Of a stretch of DNA of 64,000 nt, positions 58,160 through 64,000 are shown one piece after another. Each line of letters opens with the position of its first letter. Within the stretch, counting starts at the first letter, position 1. This DNA is from SZUA-309 sp965230005 (lineage in GTDB: Bacteria; Pseudomonadota; Gammaproteobacteria; Pseudomonadales; Azotimanducaceae): the NCBI GenBank assembly GCA_965230005.1, contig OZ245934.1, positions 4,960,001-5,024,000 of the forward strand. The letters run 5' to 3'. A program made the position numbers and the translations under genes. The notes under the pieces were generated by a model, which saw only the letters and a list, made by a program, of their open reading frames with translations, was not told the DNA's origin and made no database searches.

Positions 58160-60784
58160 GTGGGCGGTGATGACGGCTGCGCCATTTCGCTCTATCGTGG
58201 CCGGATCTGCAGTAACCGGAGCCCGGAAGTGCCTCAGGACCTCTTACTCGAACACGCCACCCCGAACTTCAGTCGCAGCTCCGGCAAATTGCCACGATGC
58301 CGGCATCACCAGGGCGCCTGGGGTCGCTGGAGTGCCGGCCTGCTCATGGGGATTGCGCTGACGTTCACGGTCGCTCTGGCGCAGGCCGCAGCACCCATCG
58401 TCCAACCGGGGGCACCCGGTGAAGCGGCTCGTGAACTGTCGGCCGACGAAGCGGTCGAGATTGCAGACACCGGCTACTCAGCAGCAGACGTGCGCTTCAT
58501 GCAGGACATGATTCCGCACCACCACCAGGCTATCGAGATGGCGGCCCTCGTGGCGGACCGGACCAACCGGGCCGAACTCATCGACGTGGCGGGGCGCATA
58601 GACGCCAGCCAGGACGATGAGATTGCCTTCATGCGGGCGTGGTTGTCGGACCGCGGTGAGTCCGTGCCGGATCCGACGGCCCATCAGGGGATGCACATGA
58701 GCCACCAGATGGCAGGGATGGCATCTCCGGAACAGATGGCCGAGCTCGCGGCGGCCAGTGGCACGGATTTCGACCGACTCTTTCTGCAGCTCATGATCCG
58801 CCACCACGAGGGTGCCGTGACCATGGTCGAAGAGCTCCTCGAGCAACCGGGCTCCGCCTACGATCCCACGCTCTTCGAGTTCACCAATGACGTAACCAAC
58901 GATCAGACCGCAGAGATCGAACGCATGAACGCGCTTCTCGTGAGTCTATCGGATGATCCTCGGGCGGGACTCGCCGCCGGTTATGACAATGCCGGTGTCG
59001 CGCTCTGGAACATGGAGCTCGTCGCCGAGCTGCGCAGGCCCGAGGGTTTCTACGATCCCGCGAATCCTGCCGATCTGCCCATCAGCCGTCTCAAAAAAGA
59101 CGCCCAAGCAGCGGAAGTTGAGGCTGACGAGAAAGCGTCCGAGGAGTCCGAGGAGTCCGAGGAAAAAGCCGGGGGCGAGGAGCGCTATCCGCTGCTCTCT
59201 TTCTCGAACACCGACATCGCCTTCCGTGACGACGTGATGGTCGCCGGCAGCTACCACGGCTTCAACGTGTATTCCCTCGGCGAAGACGGCGTGCCTGAGC
59301 TCATGGCCTCCATCGTCTGTCCGGGTGGGCAGGGCGACGTCTCCATCGTCGGCGATCTGCTGATCATGTCCGTCGAGCAGACCCGGGGTCGTCTCGATTG
59401 CGGGCTCGAGGGCGTCAGCGAAGACGTGAGCGCGGACCGTTTCCGGGGGCTGCGTATCTTCGACATCAGTGACCTCACCCGGCCCGTGCAGGTGGGTGCC
59501 GTGCAGACCTGCCGCGGCTCCCATACCCACTCCGTGGTATCCGGGCCGGAGCCCGATGGCGTCATCGTGGTCTACAACTCCGGCACCTCGAGCATTCGCG
59601 ACGAAGAGGAATTGCCGGGTTGTTATGACGAATCACCGGGAGACGATCGCACGGCGCTGTTCCGCATCGACGTCATTGCGATACCCGTGGACGATCCCGG
59701 CAGTGCGCGGATCGTCGACAGTCCCGCGGTGTTTGCCGACGCGGAAACCGGAGCGCTGGCCGGGCTCTGGCGTGGTGGCGACCACGGTGATGAGACTCAG
59801 GAGACGAGCGTCACGGACCAGTGCCACGACATCACGGTGTTCCCGAGCGCTGAGCTGGCCGCCGGTGCCTGTTCCGGCAACGGCATCGTCTTCGACATCT
59901 CCGACCCCATGAAGCCGCAGCGCATCGACGAAGTCGTAGACACTGGTTTTGCCTACTGGCACTCGGCGACCTTCAACAACGACGGCACCAAGGTCGTCTT
60001 CACGGACGAGTGGGGTGGCGGCAGTCGACCCCGTTGTCGCGCCTACGATCCGCTGGACTGGGGCGCCAACGCCATCTACGACATCGTCGACGGTGAGCTC
60101 GAGTTCCGCAGCCACTACAAGATGCCGGCCCCGCAGGTGGAATCGGAGAACTGCGTGGCGCACAACGGCTCCATCGTTCCCGTACCGGGCCGCGATCTGT
60201 TCGTGCAGGCCTGGTATCAGGGCGGTATCTCGATCATGGATTTCACGGACTCAACGAACCCCTTCGAGATTGCCTACTTCGACCGGGGGCCGATTCACGA
60301 AGAAGACCTCGTGGTTGCCGGGTTCTGGTCCACTTACTGGTACAACGGCCTCATCTACGGAACGGAGATCGTTCGCGGAATCGACGTGCTGGCGTTGACC
60401 CCGAGCGAGTTTCTCTCCGAGTCGGAAATCGCGGCCGCGAAGCTCGCCGATCAGGGCCGGGTCTTCAATCCGCAGCAGCAGTTCCCGGTGACCTGGCCGG
60501 CGGATCCGATTGTTGCTTTCGCCTACCTCGATCAGCTGGAACGGACCGGCGGTCTTGATGCCGACACCATGAGCGAACTCCGGGCACTGCTTGACGAAGC
60601 CGGCACGAAGCTCGCCACCGGCAGCCGCGATCGGGGCCTCGCGCGGCGTATCGACGGGGCTGCAGACGGTGCCCGAAAGGCGGAACTTGCCGGTATCGAC
60701 CAGCGCCGCACGGCAGACCTGGCCGATACCCTGAACGGCATCGCCGAAAGGCTTCGGGGGCGTGGTGAGGCGACCGGTGACTGA
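58160..60784 (+). CDS. DUF305 - LVIVD-propeller fusion, exported
   Basis: 874 residues from GTG 58160; a GTG at 58229 (GGAG seven bases ahead) or a TTG nearer the signal peptide is as likely. Signal-type helix at ~57-77 (AGLLMGIALTFTVALAQA). DUF305 follows: FMQDMIPHHHQAIEMAALVADR and FLQLMIRHHEGAVTMVEELLE, paired His/Met sites that probably bind metal, with a Met/His stretch HQGMHMSHQMAGM between. After an acidic linker (EKASEESEESEEKAGGEE) comes a ~430-residue propeller with LVIVD-type blades (FRGLRIFDISDLTRPVQVGAV; GGISIMDFTDSTNPFEIAYF). The role is unknown; copper or redox sensing is a guess. Confidence 0.75.
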   Translation: MGGDDGCAISLYRGRICSNRSPEVPQDLLLEHATPNFSRSSGKLPRCRHHQGAWGRWSAGLLMGIALTFTVALAQAAAPIVQPGAPGEAARELSADEAVEIADTGYSAADVRFMQDMIPHHHQAIEMAALVADRTNRAELIDVAGRIDASQDDEIAFMRAWLSDRGESVPDPTAHQGMHMSHQMAGMASPEQMAELAAASGTDFDRLFLQLMIRHHEGAVTMVEELLEQPGSAYDPTLFEFTNDVTNDQTAEIERMNALLVSLSDDPRAGLAAGYDNAGVALWNMELVAELRRPEGFYDPANPADLPISRLKKDAQAAEVEADEKASEESEESEEKAGGEERYPLLSFSNTDIAFRDDVMVAGSYHGFNVYSLGEDGVPELMASIVCPGGQGDVSIVGDLLIMSVEQTRGRLDCGLEGVSEDVSADRFRGLRIFDISDLTRPVQVGAVQTCRGSHTHSVVSGPEPDGVIVVYNSGTSSIRDEEELPGCYDESPGDDRTALFRIDVIAIPVDDPGSARIVDSPAVFADAETGALAGLWRGGDHGDETQETSVTDQCHDITVFPSAELAAGACSGNGIVFDISDPMKPQRIDEVVDTGFAYWHSATFNNDGTKVVFTDEWGGGSRPRCRAYDPLDWGANAIYDIVDGELEFRSHYKMPAPQVESENCVAHNGSIVPVPGRDLFVQAWYQGGISIMDFTDSTNPFEIAYFDRGPIHEEDLVVAGFWSTYWYNGLIYGTEIVRGIDVLALTPSEFLSESEIAAAKLADQGRVFNPQQQFPVTWPADPIVAFAYLDQLERTGGLDADTMSELRALLDEAGTKLATGSRDRGLARRIDGAADGARKAELAGIDQRRTADLADTLNGIAERLRGRGEATGD

Positions 60785-60859
60785 GCGCGTCACCGGTGGC
60801 CGTTGCCGGTCGCCGAGGCGCTGATCAGGGCCGGGAAGAAGCCGGCAAGGGGAGAACAG

Positions 60860-61852
60860 ATGGACAGCATGCGCGCAGCCCGGCTCGTGGAGCCGGGCAA
60901 AATGGTCTGTGAAGACACGCCGCTTTTCGAGCCCGAGGCGGGTCAGGTGGTGGTGAAGAATCTCATGGCCGCCATCTGCGGGTCGGACCTGCATCAGGTG
61001 TTCATGGATTCCTTTGCGCCGGTCAATCTGCCCGCGGAGCCCGGCTGGCCGGGGCACGAGGGCGTCGGCGAAGTCGTGGAATCGAGAGACCCGACGCTCG
61101 CCGTTGGTGACAAGGTGCTCACCGTACCCGGCTATGGATTCCAGCGCTGCTTTGCCGACTATCAGACGCTGCCCGGTCACTGGTGTCTGAAACTGCCCGA
61201 CTACGACGGTCCGGTGGAAGACCTGCTCATGGCGCAGCAGTTCGGCACCACGATCTATGCGCTGCGTCGTGGCGCCATGGATTTCGTTGGCAAAACCGTC
61301 GCCGTGCTGGGTCAGGGATCGGCAGGACAGTTTTTCGCCTGGCAGGCGAAGCATCTCGGCGCGGCGAAGGTGATTGTGGCGGATCTGTCACCGGCCCGGC
61401 TCGCGCAGTCGGGTGTGTTTGGTGCCGACATCGCCGTCAGAGGGGATACGGAAGGCAAAGCGATCCGTGAAGCGGTTATGGATACCAGCGGCGGGCAGGG
61501 TGCGCACATCGTCATCGAAGCCGTTGGCACGAGTGCGACGATTCAGCATGCCGTCGACATCGCCCGCCCGCGAGGTGATGTGGTGTTCTTCGGACTGCCG
61601 GACACGGTTCAGGACGTGCCTTTCAGCTACACCAAGTTCTTCATGAAGCAGCTGCGGCTCTATGCGGTGGTGGGCGCGCAGGCAGAAGAAGACCTTTCTT
61701 CCTTTCACAAGGCCCTGGACTGGATCGCGCGCCGACAGATCGACGTCACGCAGATGGTGAGCCACCGGCTGGGCCTCGAGGCCATCGACCGGGCATTGCT
61801 GCTCGCCCATGAGCGGGACGAGGATGCCCTGAAGGTGACGCTGACCTTTTGA
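60860..61852 (+). CDS. Zinc-type alcohol dehydrogenase (MDR family)
   Basis: 330 residues from ATG 60860 (MDSMRAARLVEPGKM), preceded by GGGGAG. Catalytic-zinc residues: Cys in AAICGSDLHQ and His-Glu in GHEGVGEVV. The four-Cys structural zinc loop of classical ADHs is absent. NAD(P) site: VAVLGQGSAGQFFAWQAKHLGAAKVIVADLSPARL, Asp after the second strand favouring NAD. The last coding bases are the first unit of an octanucleotide array, so its stop codon (TGA) is part of the repeat. Confidence 0.85.
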   Translation: MDSMRAARLVEPGKMVCEDTPLFEPEAGQVVVKNLMAAICGSDLHQVFMDSFAPVNLPAEPGWPGHEGVGEVVESRDPTLAVGDKVLTVPGYGFQRCFADYQTLPGHWCLKLPDYDGPVEDLLMAQQFGTTIYALRRGAMDFVGKTVAVLGQGSAGQFFAWQAKHLGAAKVIVADLSPARLAQSGVFGADIAVRGDTEGKAIREAVMDTSGGQGAHIVIEAVGTSATIQHAVDIARPRGDVVFFGLPDTVQDVPFSYTKFFMKQLRLYAVVGAQAEEDLSSFHKALDWIARRQIDVTQMVSHRLGLEAIDRALLLAHERDEDALKVTLTF

Positions 61853-61906
61853 CCTTTTGACCTTTTGACCTTTTGACCTTTTGACCTTTTGACCTTCTGA
61901 CCTTCT
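61843..61906. repeat. Octanucleotide tandem array (8 units) on the ADH stop
   Basis: GACCTTTT is repeated six times (61843-61890), then GACCTTCT twice (61891-61906). The first unit contains the last ADH codons and the second supplies the GA of its stop. Because eight is not a multiple of three, gain or loss of units would keep the stop unchanged only if it happened downstream. No hairpin is formed. It sits in the 3' region shared with the convergent GST gene. Confidence 0.85.
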
Positions 61907-61933
61907 GACGTCACAGCCCGGCCCGGGAATGCC

Positions 61934-62533
61934 TCAGGCGGTGACGCCCAGCTCCGCTTCAGTTTCCGTGATCCAACCCTGCACATTTGGCCGTCTTTCG
62001 AGGTCAAAGCCGCCTTCGTGGGCGAGACGGGTGTAGGCGAGGAGGGCAATGTCCGCCACGGTCAGATGATCTCCGGCAATGCGCGGGGTGCCGGCGAGAT
62101 GGGCATCCATGAGATCGAGGGCGTTTTCGCCTTTCTGCACCCGCCCTTCATCCCGGTCGCTGGCGGACTTACCCAGGTAGAACATCTCGAAGCGGCAGAC
62201 GGCGATGGCGGGTTCATGGCTGTACTGCTCCCAGAAGAGCCACTGATGAACGAGTGCCCGTTCCCAGGGATCCGCCGGAACCAGGGCGGTGCCGTTCCCG
62301 AGATACAGCAGGATGGCATTGGACTGGGCCAGCACGCGACCGTCGTCCAGGACGATGTACGGCACCTGTCCCGCCGGGTTGTTCGCCAGGGACGCGGCGG
62401 TGCGCGCTCCGCCATTGAGCACGTCGACATCCACCCACTCATGGTCGAGGCCGAGGTATCTGGCAGCGTAAAGCACTTTCAGGCAGTTGCCCGACTGGCG
62501 GTCGCCGTAGATCGTGAACATGGATGCTCCCAT
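61934..62533 (-). CDS. Glutathione S-transferase
   Basis: 199 residues, a complete two-domain GST. MFTIYGDRQSGNCLKVLYAARYLGLDHEWVDVDVL is the thioredoxin domain, with a Ser-Gly-Asn-Cys active-site region; NPAGQVPYIVLDDGRVLAQSNAILLYLG has the cis-Pro loop and the Gln-Ser glutathione contact; RIAGDHLTVADIALLAYTRLA is the C-terminal N-capping box. It is divergent from the LysR gene, with a perfect inverted repeat between them. Confidence 0.9.
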   Translation of the reverse strand: MGASMFTIYGDRQSGNCLKVLYAARYLGLDHEWVDVDVLNGGARTAASLANNPAGQVPYIVLDDGRVLAQSNAILLYLGNGTALVPADPWERALVHQWLFWEQYSHEPAIAVCRFEMFYLGKSASDRDEGRVQKGENALDLMDAHLAGTPRIAGDHLTVADIALLAYTRLAHEGGFDLERRPNVQGWITETEAELGVTA

Positions 62534-62590
62534 AGCGATGAGGGTCTGAGCGCGAGCATAGTGAAGGGGCCCGGCCGCGTCCGTTCGTTT

Positions 62591-62613
62591 GTGCTGAAGG
62601 GGCCGTTCAGCAC
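62591..62613. promoter_or_regulatory. Inverted repeat between GST and LysR genes (LysR-box-like)
   Basis: GTGCTGAA (62591-62598) and TTCAGCAC (62606-62613) are exact reverse complements around seven bases. The inner TGAA-N7-TTCA fits the dyad layout of LysR-type regulator sites. It lies 58 bases before the GST start and 42 before the LysR start, as expected for a shared control site. Confidence 0.6.
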
Positions 62614-62654
62614 AGGCACATGGTATCCCGGCTGCTGCGGACTAGAATGCCTCT

Positions 62655-63542
62655 ATGGAGCTCTACCAGCTACGCACCTTCGCCGTCGTCGCGGCGGAAG
62701 GCAACGTCACCCGGGCGGCGAAACGCCTATTCACCACACCACCGTCCGTGAGTGCGCACATCAAAGCCCTCGAGGCTGAGTGGGGAGTCACGCTCTTCGA
62801 GCGCAGCTCGCGGGGCATGCGTCTCACGGAAACCGGTCGCCGGCTCCTCGCCAAGGCGGAAGCGACGCTCGCGGCCGCGCAGGATCTGGCGAACCATGCC
62901 AACGTGCTGCAGGGAGAGCTCCTTGGGACGGTGAAAATAGGGCTCAACGCCAGTGCCGAGTTTCTGCGGGTCCCGCAGTTGCTCACCCGGCTGCGGGCGG
63001 TGAGTCCCGGTATCGAAGTGCATCTCGAAGCCTCTTCGACCGGACACATCATCGAGGCCATCGAGGCGGGCGCGATGGATGCCGGTTTTCTCTACGGGCC
63101 ACTCCCGGAAGCCTTGAGCGGTGAACCGCTCGCGAACGTAGGCCTCGTTGTGGCGGGCCCTGTGGCAGAAAGCGCGCATCTCAGGGAGGCAGACTGGCCG
63201 GCCCTGAGCCAGATGGCATGGATCTGTTCGGACTACTACTGCCCCTTCCAGACGCTGGTCGAAACGCAACTCGATGAGCTCGAGCTCACCATGAATAGAG
63301 CCGTCTGTACGGATGACGACGGTACGAAAGCCGAGCTCGTTCTGGCGGGTCTGGGTGTCGCGCTGCTGGAAGCCTCGGAAGCAAATGCCCTGGAAGCGGC
63401 TGGCGCCCTGGTGGTCGATCGGAGACTGAATCCACTGGCCTGCCCGCTCTGGTTCGGCACCGGTACGCCTGAGGATCCCCTGGTAATGGCGGTAACTAGG
63501 GCGGTAATGGGGGCCTGGGAGGTCGACCCTCAGGGGCTTTGA
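62655..63542 (+). CDS. LysR-family transcriptional regulator
   Basis: 295 residues. The winged HTH is LRTFAVVAAEGNVTRAAKRLFTTPPSVSAHIKALEAEWGVTLFERSSRGMRLTETG (residues ~6-60). The effector domain begins at VKIGLNASAEFLRVPQLLTRLRAVSPGIEVHLE, the usual type II periplasmic-binding fold. It is divergent from a GST gene and probably controls it, and itself, through the palindrome between them. The effector is unknown. The last 13 bases overlap the convergent gene. Confidence 0.9.
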   Translation: MELYQLRTFAVVAAEGNVTRAAKRLFTTPPSVSAHIKALEAEWGVTLFERSSRGMRLTETGRRLLAKAEATLAAAQDLANHANVLQGELLGTVKIGLNASAEFLRVPQLLTRLRAVSPGIEVHLEASSTGHIIEAIEAGAMDAGFLYGPLPEALSGEPLANVGLVVAGPVAESAHLREADWPALSQMAWICSDYYCPFQTLVETQLDELELTMNRAVCTDDDGTKAELVLAGLGVALLEASEANALEAAGALVVDRRLNPLACPLWFGTGTPEDPLVMAVTRAVMGAWEVDPQGL

Positions 63543-64000
63543 GACGCAAGCTGGAGCGAAGGGCCGGGAGTCCCGTCTTCCACCTTCTCAGATCCAGCGC
63601 TTTCCTCGCTGCGCCGAGCCAGGTTCTGCTTCAGGAGATACAAGCCGCTCAGCCACAGGCTCGCGGCCGCTGGCCGATAGATAGCGAGATCGGCAACACC
63701 GGCGATTTCTGCCCGTTGTTCCCCGGAACGGTCGTAAAGGTAGGCGATCGAACAGGCTCCGTTCTCCCGCCAGCGTTCGCAGAGGGGGCCATAGCGCCTT
63801 TTCAGCGACTCACCCAGGGAATCCACGAGCACCAGATAGTCCCGCCCCGGGACCGGCACGGGATTGCCGGGCGTTGATGACAGCTGCTGGACCGTAAGGT
63901 GTGAAAAAGCGGACAGCGATCTCGCCAGCGCCTCCGTTTCTTCCTTACCTCCCGTCACATGCAGGACCACGGGCTGATCGCGACTGATGCGGATGCCCGG
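63530..64000 (-). CDS. C-terminal part of an unidentified protein, REC-domain-like (cut by window edge)
   Basis: At least 155 residues. The frame is open to base 64000 (it reads PGIRISRDQPVVLHVTGGKEETE at the edge), so a GTG at 63970 need not be the start. The order of strands and helices, VVLHVTGGKEETEALARSLSAF, DYLVLVDSLGESLKRRYGPL, CSIAYLYDRSGEQRAEIAGVADLAIYRPAAASLWLSGLYLL, recalls a degenerate receiver (REC) domain as found at the end of hybrid kinases. The acidic pocket is not obvious. Low confidence in the family, good confidence that it is coding. Confidence 0.5.
   Translation of the reverse strand, partial: PGIRISRDQPVVLHVTGGKEETEALARSLSAFSHLTVQQLSSTPGNPVPVPGRDYLVLVDSLGESLKRRYGPLCERWRENGACSIAYLYDRSGEQRAEIAGVADLAIYRPAAASLWLSGLYLLKQNLARRSEESAGSEKVEDGTPGPSLQLASQSP

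Noticed and set aside
61843..61906. Plasmid or phage iteron origin
   Set aside because: Units are 8 bases and there is no replication initiator gene or AT-rich tract beside them.

Overview
The window is GC-rich, gene-dense chromosomal DNA with about 66 protein genes on both strands. I saw no rRNA or tRNA gene, no CRISPR array, no insertion sequence and no phage gene. Gene content (SfsA, YihY/BrkB, rhomboid, Coq4-family and DUF1272 proteins, a CYP153-like P450, RND/MMPL exporter, GGDEF protein, and many SDR, acyl-CoA dehydrogenase, phytanoyl-CoA dioxygenase, luciferase-like and glutathione transferase genes) suggests an aerobic, probably marine, gammaproteobacterium that degrades hydrophobic substrates. 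The taxonomic statement is inference from family composition only.

Layout. 1-10.8 kb is envelope biology: a cut LytTR regulator, an outer-membrane beta-barrel, a GFA-like protein, an RND exporter, an exported redoxin-cytochrome c-copper monooxygenase-like fusion, a phospholipase D lipoprotein, and a two-gene unit made of a Trp-rich acidic exported protein and a glycine-zipper protein. 10.8-20.6 kb holds two TetR regulators with candidate palindromic operators, a PPOX protein, an acetyltransferase, a class II aldolase, a CNNM/CBS protein, a Coq4-family protein and the P450. 18.3-30 kb is a long minus-strand run: SDRs, a HAD phosphatase, a Ddn-like deazaflavin protein, YihY, an exported FG-GAP protein, a class III nucleotide cyclase, an aldo/keto reductase, a PhyH dioxygenase, a Nudix hydrolase, a PPOX protein and a luciferase-like oxidoreductase.

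30-39.4 kb looks like a catabolic island: two adjacent acyl-CoA dehydrogenases, an MFS/GPH transporter, a carotenoid/stilbene-cleavage oxygenase, and a tight operon of SDR, HsaA-like flavoprotein hydroxylase, two overlapping MaoC-type genes and another SDR. The doubled dehydrogenase and hydratase subunits resemble the heteromeric enzymes of steroid side-chain degradation, so a polycyclic or isoprenoid substrate is a reasonable but unproven guess. 39.6-46.1 kb continues with PPOX, GFA, two GSTs, a second luciferase-like enzyme, an aldolase-like protein, a flavodoxin-type reductase and a MaoC-like protein.

46-52 kb is more housekeeping-like: a GGDEF cyclase, an NTF2-like exported protein, SfsA, a zinc-finger membrane protein and a rhomboid protease. 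The last two converge on a tandem hairpin repeat. 52-62 kb holds a Tat-exported GMC dehydrogenase pair, a second PhyH protein, a metallo-beta-lactamase-fold hydrolase, an MFS carrier, a DUF305-LVIVD fusion and a zinc alcohol dehydrogenase ending in an octanucleotide repeat. A GST and a divergent LysR gene follow, with a clean inverted repeat between them, and a cut protein with a REC-like look closes the window.

The best candidates for something undescribed are the 30-39 kb catabolic island with its possible link to deazaflavin-type enzymes, the Trp-rich/glycine-zipper exported pair, and the habit of placing hairpin-forming short repeats on stop codons.
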